From positions 496,001-560,000 of the forward strand of contig NZ_VYWO01000001.1 in NCBI RefSeq assembly GCF_008726925.1: 64,000 nt of DNA. The letters run 5' to 3'. The notes beneath the pieces were generated by a model. That model was given only the letters and a program-made list of their open reading frames with translations. It made no database searches and had not been told where the DNA came from. Position numbers and translations under genes: made by a program. Every line of letters begins with the position of its first letter. Position 1 is the stretch's first letter. This stretch comes from Aerococcus sanguinicola. GTDB lineage: Bacteria; Bacillota; Bacilli; Lactobacillales; Aerococcaceae. Of this stretch, positions 26,901-34,130 are shown one piece after another.

Positions 26901-28865
26901 CTACTTAGCCGGAATGGTTAAGCTTTGGCCAGGGAGAATGAGTGAATTTTGTTTCAAATTATTGGCAGCAAGGAGCTCATCGAGCCCTACACCATGGTTA
27001 ACCGAGATCCGGTAAAGATTATCCCCTGCTTGGATGGTGTAAGCTTGGCCTTGAGAACTAGCTGGGCTGACATTTTGCTGGTTTTGGCTAGCTTGATTAG
27101 CTTCAGGTGTTTGAACAGGGCTTGGAGCTGGAGCTGGCGTTGCTTTAGCTGCCTGGGCTGCTGTCTGGCTGCTTGTCTGCGAAAGGCTTGCTTTAGCAGG
27201 GGCCTGGCTCAGTTTCAGTTCTTGGCCGACATAAATATTGGAGCCGGTGAGCCCATTTAAAGCTTTCAATTCTTGAACGGTCATGCCATTAGCTGAAGCG
27301 ATCCGCCAGAGGGTGTCCCCAGCTTGAACCTTGTGCCCGCGACTGGTTGCTGCCGTTGGATTAGCCGGAGCAGATGGCGTTGGTGCGGTGGTTTTTCCTG
27401 TTTGGCTTGAACTTCCTTGGCTAGCTGACTTAGAGAAGACTTGGCCAGGATGGATTAAGTTAGACGTTAAACCATATTGGGCTTTAAGGGCTGAAACGGT
27501 AGTCCCTAAATTCCGAGCAACGGTATAGAGGCCATCGCCTGGTTTAACCGTGTAGGACTTGCCAGCCGTTTGCTGATTAGCTTGCTGGCCTGTTTGACGG
27601 CTGGGTGTTGGTTTAGCGTTTTGGGATGAAGCAGACGCTCCCACACTAAAGACTTGGCCAGGGTGGATCAAGTTAGACGTTAAGCCATACTGGGCCTTGA
27701 GGGCTGACACCGTGGTTCCTAAGTTCTGTGCGACCGTATAGAGGCCATCTCCCGGCTTAACCGTATAGGACTTGCCGGTCGTTTGCTTTTGACCGCTCGC
27801 TTTTGGGGCCTGTGCGGTCTGGCTTGAACTTGCTTTAGACCCAGATACACTAAAGACCTGGCCCGGGTGGATTAAGTTAGACGTCAAGCCATATTGGGCC
27901 TTGAGAGCCGAAACGGTGGTCCCTAAATTCTGAGCAACAGTATAGAGGCCATCCCCTGGCTTAACCGTATAAGACTTAGCAGTCGACGACGTGTTTGCTT
28001 GCTGAGAGGTCTGACTAGCTGGTGCTGGCTGAGTCTTTTGGGAACTGCTTGAAGCGCCAACACTGAAGACTTGGCCGGGATGGATTAAATTAGAGGTCAA
28101 ACCGTATTGGGCCTTAAGGGCGGAAACAGTGGTCCCTAAGTTACGGGCAACGGTATAGAGGCCATCCCCTGGCTTAACCGTATAGGACTTGCTGGCCGTC
28201 TGTTTTTGGCTAGTCGTTTGCAGGGGTTGCGCCTTAACGGAACGACCACTTCCCCCCTGGTCATAAGCTGTTAAGCCATACGTTTCAATCAGATTATTAA
28301 GCTTGGGACCATAGGAAGTGTCCGTCGCATAGCGGCCGGTCAGCCAAGCGGTTGCATCGCGATAAGAATTAGTATTGGATTTCCATGCCCCACTATAGAA
28401 ATTAGGATTAAAAGAAGGCCCGTTCTTCAAGAGCCCTACATAGTCAATTAAGGACTCCCGGTAGGAAGGATAGGCTCTGAAGCCGTCACGGATCCCATAA
28501 TAAGTCCCTGACCCGTTATCCTCTAAGGTATTCATCACCACTGAATTACCTTGGTAGTTCCCTTTAATCCCAAAAAGGTTGTTATAGGGTGCTTGAGACA
28601 GGCTACTTGATCCCCAACCCGATTCGAGAACGGCCTGAGCAATCATAACAGAGGCATAGAGGTCATTTTGACCCGCAAGTTCTGTTGCGTGGGGAATCAC
28701 TTTATTTAAGAATTGGTTGGTTCGCGTACTTGTTGCTGTCACTGCGACTTGGTCTGCAGATACAGTTTCTGTTAGGTCGGCACTAACTGCTGCCACAACG
28801 GCTGCAGACCCACAGATTAAGGCACCAGTTTTCAAAAGTTGAGCTTTATTTAATGTCAATTTCAA
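26901..28865 (-). CDS. Peptidoglycan hydrolase: GH73 glucosaminidase with six LysM domains
   Basis: A 654-residue secreted autolysin. A signal peptide (about 1-37, cut near TVSADQV) is followed by a GH73 domain at about 50-200. The catalytic glutamate is Glu81 in AQAVLESGWG, and YNNLFGIKG is a family motif. Six LysM domains follow: four nearly identical ones at about 227-268, 298-340, 366-408 and 437-478, then two divergent ones at 511-552 and 608-651. They are separated by Ser/Thr/Gln/Ala/Pro-rich linkers. The start is a TTG, 8 nt after AGGAGG. A WalR-type box lies about 100 bp upstream. It resembles AtlA/LysM muramidase-type autolysins of enterococci and lactococci. Confidence 0.93.
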   Translation of the reverse strand: MKLTLNKAQLLKTGALICGSAAVVAAVSADLTETVSADQVAVTATSTRTNQFLNKVIPHATELAGQNDLYASVMIAQAVLESGWGSSSLSQAPYNNLFGIKGNYQGNSVVMNTLEDNGSGTYYGIRDGFRAYPSYRESLIDYVGLLKNGPSFNPNFYSGAWKSNTNSYRDATAWLTGRYATDTSYGPKLNNLIETYGLTAYDQGGSGRSVKAQPLQTTSQKQTASKSYTVKPGDGLYTVARNLGTTVSALKAQYGLTSNLIHPGQVFSVGASSSSQKTQPAPASQTSQQANTSSTAKSYTVKPGDGLYTVAQNLGTTVSALKAQYGLTSNLIHPGQVFSVSGSKASSSQTAQAPKASGQKQTTGKSYTVKPGDGLYTVAQNLGTTVSALKAQYGLTSNLIHPGQVFSVGASASSQNAKPTPSRQTGQQANQQTAGKSYTVKPGDGLYTVARNLGTTVSALKAQYGLTSNLIHPGQVFSKSASQGSSSQTGKTTAPTPSAPANPTAATSRGHKVQAGDTLWRIASANGMTVQELKALNGLTGSNIYVGQELKLSQAPAKASLSQTSSQTAAQAAKATPAPAPSPVQTPEANQASQNQQNVSPASSQGQAYTIQAGDNLYRISVNHGVGLDELLAANNLKQNSLILPGQSLTIPAK

Positions 28866-28960
28866 CGTGTCAGCCTCCTGTTTTAATTTACTTGTTTCTA
28901 TTATAATTCAAATCGAAATGAAATGGGGTGAATTTTATAAAAGTATGGACTTTTAATATT

Positions 28961-28977
28961 TGTAACCTTTTTGTAAT
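28961..28977. promoter_or_regulatory. Candidate WalR (YycF) binding box
   Basis: TGTAAC-N5-TGTAAT is an exact match to the WalR direct-repeat consensus TGTWAH-N5-TGTWAH known from Bacillus and Staphylococcus. It lies between the GH73 autolysin (start 28865, minus) and mnmM (start 29042, plus). WalR controls wall hydrolases, so the autolysin is the likelier target. The repeat also runs into the region just before the mnmM -10. Confidence 0.65.
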
Positions 28978-28988
28978 CTAGGTGGAAA

Positions 28989-28997
28989 TGCTATAAT
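28989..28997 (+). promoter_or_regulatory. Extended -10 promoter of mnmM
   Basis: TGCTATAAT is a perfect extended -10, 45 nt before the mnmM ATG, with no strong -35. Confidence 0.6.
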
Positions 28998-29041
28998 AGG
29001 CCTAAGCTTTGAAATCCCAATTAGAACAGGAGTCGCATGCC

Positions 29042-29626
29042 ATGCATAACATTATCCAAATCTATCATCATATTATAGAAGAAGCTCTCCGCCCTGGCAT
29101 GACAGCCCTCGATGGAACGGCTGGGACAGGCCAGGACACCGCCTTTTTAGCCCGCCTAGTCGGTCCACAAGGTAGAGTCTATGCCTTCGATATCCAAAAG
29201 CAGGCCATCCAGCGCAGTCAAGACCGCTTAAATAAAGAAGCTTTGGCCCAGCAAGTGACGCTTATCCAAGCTGACCATGCCCAGCTGGACCAACACTTAC
29301 CCGATGACTTAGAGATTGACCTGGCTTGTTTTAACCTAGGCTATTTGCCCGGGGCAGACAAGGCTATTATTACGCAAGGCCAAAGCACTTGTCAAGCCAT
29401 CGATAGCTGTTGCCAGTACTTAAAAGCGGGAGCAAAGATCCTAGTTGCTGCCTATCTCGGTCATCCAGGGGGCATGGAGGAATACGAGACGGTCTGCCAA
29501 CACCTGGCCCAGTATCCCCAAGAAAGCTATAACATTAGCCAGGTCCAATTCCTCAACCAGCGCAATCTCCCACCCCGGCTCATTGTTATCGAAAAGAGAG
29601 GAGGAGACCAGCATGAAAATCATTAA
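29042..29626 (+). CDS. mnmM: tRNA (mnm5s2U34)-type methyltransferase, MnmM/YtqB family
   Basis: Class I SAM methyltransferase of 194 residues. Motif I is LDGTAGTGQDTAFLA, and the hallmark NLGYLPGADKAIIT lies in the middle. The family member YtqB/MnmM of Bacillus methylates 5-aminomethyl-2-thiouridine at the tRNA wobble position, and I infer this activity by family. The start is ATG 29042, 9 nt after AGGAG; an upstream in-frame TTG at 29009 has no ribosome site. The next gene overlaps its end by 14 nt. Confidence 0.88.
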   Translation: MHNIIQIYHHIIEEALRPGMTALDGTAGTGQDTAFLARLVGPQGRVYAFDIQKQAIQRSQDRLNKEALAQQVTLIQADHAQLDQHLPDDLEIDLACFNLGYLPGADKAIITQGQSTCQAIDSCCQYLKAGAKILVAAYLGHPGGMEEYETVCQHLAQYPQESYNISQVQFLNQRNLPPRLIVIEKRGGDQHENH

Positions 29627-30293
29627 AAGACTGGCCAACTTCAAGGTCTACAGTCTTATTTTAGCCAGTCTATCTGCTCTTATCCTAGCCTTCCAAGTCG
29701 ACCAATGGCGTTGGCAAGCCTGGGCCTTGATCCTTCCCTTCCAATGGCTCCTAACAGAGCTCTTCTACTGCTTCACAGACGGTAAAGGATTGAGCCTGGT
29801 GAAGAGCCTCAAGGGCCTCATCCTATGCGAAGTTCTAATCTGGCTGATCTTTATCCTCGCTTATTTTGAATTTGGTTGGCCGGTACCCCGCCTCCTCATC
29901 CTCTCCTATATCCTCGTCCATTCCAGCCTGCTCAGTCACAAATTAGTCAAGCTCATGCCCCACCTAGCCTATGTTGGCAGTCTGATCATCTATAGCTATC
30001 TCATTCTTTATACCAATAGCCGCTTAGTCCTCCACCAATATACCGCTTTCTATCTCGCACTCTTTCTGACCCTCGCCGCCCTATTCGCTCGCTCAGAAGT
30101 CCAAGGCCCCTTCTTGCAGGGTGAAAAGAGCTTCTACCGTTTACTTGCCCTAGTCAGCCTGATTGCTAGCCTGATCCTAGCTAGCCTTCTTCTTCCCCAA
30201 GGGGCCTGGTTCGTCCTCCTTGCTTACCTCCTCGCCCTGGTCATCCAATATGACCACAAACAAGCGCTTAAGCGACAGCTTGGCAGCGATTAA
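29613..30293 (+). CDS. Integral membrane protein of unknown function
   Basis: A 226-residue protein with roughly seven or eight hydrophobic segments and short loops. The C-terminus is basic (HKQALKRQLGSD). I do not recognise a family. The start is ATG 29613, 6 nt after GAGGAGGAGA, inside the mnmM coding region with a 14-nt overlap, so translation is coupled. A hairpin follows the stop. Confidence 0.75.
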   Translation: MKIIKRLANFKVYSLILASLSALILAFQVDQWRWQAWALILPFQWLLTELFYCFTDGKGLSLVKSLKGLILCEVLIWLIFILAYFEFGWPVPRLLILSYILVHSSLLSHKLVKLMPHLAYVGSLIIYSYLILYTNSRLVLHQYTAFYLALFLTLAALFARSEVQGPFLQGEKSFYRLLALVSLIASLILASLLLPQGAWFVLLAYLLALVIQYDHKQALKRQLGSD

Positions 30294-30319
30294 CAGCCAA
30301 TATTTAAGTTTCTAGACGC

Positions 30320-30358
30320 CTCCGCCCAGACCGGGGAGCTTTTTGTCTTTTTATTTTT
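30320..30358 (+). terminator. Terminator after the 29613 membrane gene
   Basis: CTCC...GGAG stem with inner CC/GG pairing, followed by a T-rich stretch (30340-30358). Confidence 0.65.
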
Positions 30359-30418
30359 GATATCTCATTTGATGAATTAGTCGCCGAATGGGTTATATAT
30401 TAATAAGGAGGCAGAAAA

Positions 30419-31117
30419 ATGACAAAAAATTTACCCTTAATTCTTCAGTTCAAGGACTTGGATAAGGAATCGCGTCCCCGTGAGCGTCTAATCGCAGAAG
30501 GAACCGACCATTTAGCGAATTATGAACTCCTGGCCATCCTCTTAAGGACAGGAAGCCGCCAATCCTCAGTCCTCGACTTAGCGGTCCGAGTGCTCAAATA
30601 TTATGACAATCTCTATGACTTGCGCTATGCTTCCATAGAGGAACTGACCAAGATACCTGGCATTGGCCAGGCAAAAGCAGCTGAGCTTCTCGCAGCCATT
30701 GAATTTGGCAAGCGGGTCAACCAAGCCCAATGCCAAAAATATGGCCAAATCGCTTCCAGTCTAGACGCTGGCAACTGGCTACTGAATGAGATGCGCCATT
30801 ACAAACAAGAACATGTCCTAGTGCTCTTCCTCAATACTAAACATGAAGTCATTCGTAAGCAGACCATCTTTATCGGTTCCTTGAATATGAGTGTGGCTCA
30901 TCCCCGGGAAATTTTCCATGCGGCAGTCCGCTGTTGCGCCGCCCGTATCATTGTTGGCCATAACCATCCTTCAGGCAACCCCTCTCCTTCACAAGCCGAT
31001 ATCGACTTTACCCAACGACTCTTAGACTGCGGCAAGCTCCTAGGCATCGACCTACTCGACCATATCGTCGTTGGCAGCGAAGACTTTGTTAGCCTACGTG
31101 AATTCGGTATTTTTTAA
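30419..31117 (+). CDS. radC: RadC-family JAB1/MPN-domain protein
   Basis: A 232-residue protein named for a DNA repair locus; its actual biochemical role is uncertain. The N-terminal part has a helix-hairpin-helix (IPGIGQAKAAELLAAIEFG). The C-terminal MPN+ metal-binding motif is complete: VGHNHPSGNPSPSQADIDF gives His-X-His, Ser and Asp ligands. The ATG follows an AAGGAGG site at 8 nt. It is transcribed toward the cold-shock gene, which has its own promoter. Confidence 0.94.
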   Translation: MTKNLPLILQFKDLDKESRPRERLIAEGTDHLANYELLAILLRTGSRQSSVLDLAVRVLKYYDNLYDLRYASIEELTKIPGIGQAKAAELLAAIEFGKRVNQAQCQKYGQIASSLDAGNWLLNEMRHYKQEHVLVLFLNTKHEVIRKQTIFIGSLNMSVAHPREIFHAAVRCCAARIIVGHNHPSGNPSPSQADIDFTQRLLDCGKLLGIDLLDHIVVGSEDFVSLREFGIF

Positions 31118-31144
31118 AATTACTCGAATTCAGAGACTTATGAT

Positions 31145-31173
31145 TTGCTCAACTTATAAACTACTGATATAAT
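31145..31173 (+). promoter_or_regulatory. Cold-shock gene promoter with long 5' leader
   Basis: TTGCTC (31145-31150) and TATAAT (31168-31173) with 17-bp spacing. The leader would be about 120 nt, the length typical of cspA-type mRNAs with temperature-responsive leaders. Confidence 0.75.
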
Positions 31174-31298
31174 AATAGTCAGTGACCTTTAGGATTTTAA
31201 TTTAAAAGTTTTAACTCGCATTAAAACGGCTAATTTTTCCTCTTAAGCTTCACTAAATAATTTATTGTGCTCAGGCACAGGGAGGATTTTTATACATT

Positions 31299-31499
31299 AT
31301 GGAACAAGGAACAGTTAAATGGTTTAACCCAGCAAAAGGTTTTGGCTTTATCGAACGTGAAGGTGCTGACGATGTCTTCGTACACTTCTCAGCAATCAAC
31401 GATGAAGGCTTCAAAACGCTTGAAGAAGGTCAATCAGTAGAATTCGAAATTGAAGAAAGCGACCGTGGACCACAAGCGGCTAATGTCAACAAATTATAA
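31299..31499 (+). CDS. csp: Cold-shock protein, CspA family
   Basis: A 66-residue single-stranded nucleic acid chaperone of one OB fold. RNP1 is KGFGFIER and RNP2 is VFVHFSAI, with the family start [24 protein letters not shown] site precedes the ATG. It is monocistronic, with a long leader in front and a hairpin behind. Confidence 0.97.
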   Translation: MEQGTVKWFNPAKGFGFIEREGADDVFVHFSAINDEGFKTLEEGQSVEFEIEESDRGPQAANVNKL

Positions 31500-31509
31500 T
31501 TCTTCACAG

Positions 31510-31530
31510 GGGCTCTTAGGAGCCCTTTTC
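31510..31530 (+). terminator. Terminator of the cold-shock gene
   Basis: GGGCTC / GAGCCC hairpin with a 4-nt loop, then TTTTC, 10 nt after the stop codon. Confidence 0.85.
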
Positions 31531-31546
31531 TCATGACAAAATTCAT

Positions 31547-31588
31547 AAAGGCCGCAGGAGAAGTGACTAGATCTTCTCCTGCGGCCTT
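31547..31588. terminator. Bidirectional terminator between csp and glmS
   Basis: A 17-bp perfect stem AAAGGCCGCAGGAGAAG with its complement, 8-nt loop, and A/T tails on both sides. It serves mainly as the glmS terminator on the minus strand. Confidence 0.92.
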
Positions 31589-31622
31589 TTCATTGGCTTA
31601 TATAGCTTTGAGCTAGCGCTCC

Positions 31623-33431
31623 TTATTCAACAGTGACAGACTTAGCCAAATTTCTTGGCTTATCCACATCGTAGCCGCGTTCAATCGTGGCATAGTAAGC
31701 GAGCAGTTGAGCATAGACGATGCTTACAAGTGGTAGGAGACATTCTTCTACCTGCATCACAAGCAATTGATCGCCCTCTTTTTGACAATTTTCGCTCGCA
31801 ATATGGATTACTTGGGCCCCTCGCGACCGGACCTCTTCCACATTGCTCCGCACCATAGCAGCTGTCTGCTCCTGGGTGATCATAGCAATCACAGGAGTGC
31901 CTTCTTCAATTAAAGCAATCGTCCCGTGCTTCAATTCGCCCGCCGCAAAACCTTCTGCTTGGATGTAAGAAATTTCTTTTAATTTAAGAGCCGCTTCCAA
32001 GCTGGAATAGTAATCGAGCGACCGGCCAATGTAGAAGGCCGTTGACTGGTCGGTAAAATATTGTCGGGCCAGGTCATGGCAGTGGTCCTTTTCGCTAACG
32101 GCTGCTTCCATCGCCTGGGCTGTCCGCCCGAGTTCCTGCTTCATATCGAAGGAAAGGTCTTTGCCTTGGGCTTGGGCTAGGGCATCCGCCAGAATCGCCA
32201 GAACAGCAATTTGAGCGGTATAGGCCTTGGTCGAAGCAACGGCAATCTCTGGTCCTGCATGGAGGAGGAGGGTATCATCGGCTTCACGCGATAGCGTCGA
32301 GCCTGGCGTATTGGTGATGGTTAGTGAGGGATAGCCTTCCGCATTGGTCTGAACCAGAACTTGTCTCGAATCAGCGGTTTCCCCAGACTGGGAGATATAG
32401 ATAAAGTAAGGTTTCTCACTTAGCAAGGGACGGGCATAGGCAAATTCCGACGCAATACAGACTTCGACTGGAATTTGAGCAAGCTTCTCAATCAAGGCCT
32501 TACCCATTAAGCCGGCATGCATAGAAGTCCCTGCCGCAATAATATAGAGCCGGTCAGAAGCTTGAATCTTCGCTAAGATGTCAGGGTCGACAACTAATTG
32601 TCCCTGGTCATTGCTATAGGCTTGGACAATCCGACGCAGGACAGCTGGTTGCTCATCGATTTCTTTGAGCATGTAGTAGGGATAAGTCCCCTTCTCTAAG
32701 TCATCCGCATTCAAGCGCGCTGTATAAGCTTGGCGTTGGATTGGCTGACCATTAGCATCTTGAATATGATAGTTTGCCGCTTCGAGGTCGATGACTTCCC
32801 CATCATGGATCTCAAGGTATTGGTCGGTCAACTGAATAGCTGCCATAGCATCTGACACCAAGCAATTAAAGCCCTGGCCTAGTCCGAGTAGGAGCGGGCT
32901 CTTATTCTTAGCTGCATATAGATGGTCAGGACTGGTCTTGTCCAAGAGAACAAAGGCATATGAGCCCTCAATTTCTTCAAGAGTGCGCAGAAAGGCTTCC
33001 TTTCCAGTAAGCTGGTCTTTATCTGCAAAATAAGCGATTAAGGCAACCACTACTTCCGTGTCGGTCTGACTCTTGAAGGGGTAGTCTGCCAGGTATTTCG
33101 CTTTCAGTTCCTGGTAGTTCTCAATTACGCCATTGTGAACAAGACTAAAACGCCCATCCGCAGATTGGTGGGGGTGGGCATTGGTCTCATTAGCGACCCC
33201 ATGAGTGGCCCAGCGTGTATGGCCAATCCCTGCATGCGCTGATGGATCAGCTTCTACCTTGTCCCGCAAAGCTTGGATAGGCCCTGCTGCCTTAAAGAGT
33301 CGCACTTGGCCTTCGGGATTCACCGTACAGATACCAGCCGAATCATAACCCCGGTATTCTAAGCGTTCCAATCCATTCAAGAGGGCCTCCGTTATGTCCC
33401 CTTGACCAATAAATCCAGTAATTCCACACAT
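31623..33431 (-). CDS. glmS: Glutamine-fructose-6-phosphate aminotransferase (isomerising)
   Basis: Makes glucosamine 6-phosphate from fructose 6-phosphate and glutamine, the entry to amino-sugar and wall synthesis. It has 602 residues. The N-terminal Ntn glutaminase begins with nucleophile Cys2 (MCGITGFIG). Two SIS sugar-isomerase domains follow (about 280-420 and 450-590), with SQSGETADSRQVL, and the C-terminal KPRNLAKSVTVE is conserved. An AGGAGG site lies 8 nt before the ATG. Expression is governed by a glmS ribozyme in the leader. Confidence 0.98.
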   Translation of the reverse strand: MCGITGFIGQGDITEALLNGLERLEYRGYDSAGICTVNPEGQVRLFKAAGPIQALRDKVEADPSAHAGIGHTRWATHGVANETNAHPHQSADGRFSLVHNGVIENYQELKAKYLADYPFKSQTDTEVVVALIAYFADKDQLTGKEAFLRTLEEIEGSYAFVLLDKTSPDHLYAAKNKSPLLLGLGQGFNCLVSDAMAAIQLTDQYLEIHDGEVIDLEAANYHIQDANGQPIQRQAYTARLNADDLEKGTYPYYMLKEIDEQPAVLRRIVQAYSNDQGQLVVDPDILAKIQASDRLYIIAAGTSMHAGLMGKALIEKLAQIPVEVCIASEFAYARPLLSEKPYFIYISQSGETADSRQVLVQTNAEGYPSLTITNTPGSTLSREADDTLLLHAGPEIAVASTKAYTAQIAVLAILADALAQAQGKDLSFDMKQELGRTAQAMEAAVSEKDHCHDLARQYFTDQSTAFYIGRSLDYYSSLEAALKLKEISYIQAEGFAAGELKHGTIALIEEGTPVIAMITQEQTAAMVRSNVEEVRSRGAQVIHIASENCQKEGDQLLVMQVEECLLPLVSIVYAQLLAYYATIERGYDVDKPRNLAKSVTVE

Positions 33432-33476
33432 ATATATTTCCTCCTAAAGTTAGAATAACTAGATCTTCTAGCATTT

Positions 33477-33588
33477 GGCCTACCCCTTTGTGTCTTTAAG
33501 AGTAGGCCTATAGACCATGCAGCCTCTGAACCATCCGCCGATTATTCGATGGGTCCAGTCCTCGTCACCTATTCCTAGGCCTGGCGCT
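33477..33588 (-). ncRNA. glmS ribozyme (GlcN6P-activated self-cleaving riboswitch)
   Basis: On the minus strand all core blocks of the class occur in order: AGCGCCAG with the cleavage site between A33588 and G33587, then GACGAGG, ATCGA and TCGGCGGATG. P2 is CCTA/TAGG, P3 pairs CTGGACC with GGTTCAG, and a P4 hairpin (GGCCTAC/GTAGGCC, 33477-33508) closes it. Glucosamine 6-phosphate is known to trigger cleavage and mRNA decay in this class. It ends about 45 nt before the glmS ATG. Confidence 0.95.
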
Positions 33589-33628
33589 ATCCCTAATGAA
33601 TTTCATTAAATTAGAAGATCCCTTCCAT

Positions 33629-33656
33629 TTTATACTAAGTTTTTTTATCTTGTCAA
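33629..33656 (-). promoter_or_regulatory. glmS promoter
   Basis: Perfect TTGACA (33651-33656) and TATAAA (33629-33634) with 16-bp spacing on the minus strand. Transcription would start some 30 nt before the ribozyme cleavage site. Confidence 0.75.
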
Positions 33657-33688
33657 TCAATTACCATAAAGCGCATAAATAGACACAA

Positions 33689-33807
33689 GGGTGTGAGCAA
33701 AGGCGTCCAGAAAGGGATGACTGGAGGCAAAGCGGATAAGAGCGGCCGCAAGCCGATCGTTCCACTCTGCTGAAGTCACTCCCTTTCTGCCTTTGCGAAC
33801 CCGACTA
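33689..33807 (-). repeat. Structured intergenic repeat, copy B
   Basis: A 119-bp imperfect palindrome. Arms GCAAAGGC/GCCTTTGC, AGAAAGGGA/TCCCTTTCT and TGACT/AGTCA enclose an inner CGGC/GCCG hairpin. It differs from copy C at three positions by eye, and from copy A (opposite orientation, 24 kb away) at roughly one in ten. Confidence 0.85.
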
Positions 33808-33817
33808 GGATGTGGGA

Positions 33818-33908
33818 CGCGCGGTTAGCTTCCTTTCACTGGAGCAAGTCACCAGAGCAGTCTCACAGACTGCGGCGGAGACTTGTGAAGTGACAAGGAA
33901 GCTGCGCG
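33818..33908. repeat. Second palindromic unit between repeats B and C
   Basis: AGCTTCCT and AGGAAGCT arms with GCGCG/CGCGC outside them. Inside is a perfect GCAGTCT-CAC-AGACTGC hairpin (33857-33873). The unit ends in CGAACCCGACTA, the same 12-mer that ends repeats B and C. Confidence 0.7.
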
Positions 33909-33926
33909 ACCGAACCCGACTAAACA

Positions 33927-34045
33927 GGGTGTGAGCAAAGGCGTCCAGAAAGGGATGACTGGAGGCAAAGAGGATAAGAGCGGCTGCAAGCCGATCGTTC
34001 CACTTTGCTGAAGTCACTCCCTTTCTGCCTTTGCGAACCCGACTA
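33927..34045 (-). repeat. Structured intergenic repeat, copy C
   Basis: A 119-bp near-identical copy of B in the same orientation, 238 bp further on. The stretch 33660-34090 has no gene: it consists of these repeats, the palindromic unit between them and short unassigned flanks. A minus-strand open frame (34017-33805) runs through it but is not conserved between copies. Confidence 0.85.
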
Positions 34046-34091
34046 AGGCTGTGTGCCCCGGCTAGCTTTGATATTTAACCACAATAAAAAA

Positions 34092-34115
34092 AGGCTGGAA
34101 TCTTAGTTCCAACCT
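34092..34115 (-). terminator. Terminator after valS
   Basis: AGGCTGGAA / TTCCAACCT stem (one G-T pair) with a 6-nt loop, followed by a run of seven T on the minus strand. Confidence 0.85.
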
Positions 34116-34130
34116 CTTCTTTCATATCTA

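Noticed and set aside
33805..34017. 70-codon minus-strand frame over repeat copy C
   Set aside because: It lies wholly in repeated, palindromic DNA. Its similarity to the 9312 frame covers only the part where the indel leaves the phases aligned.
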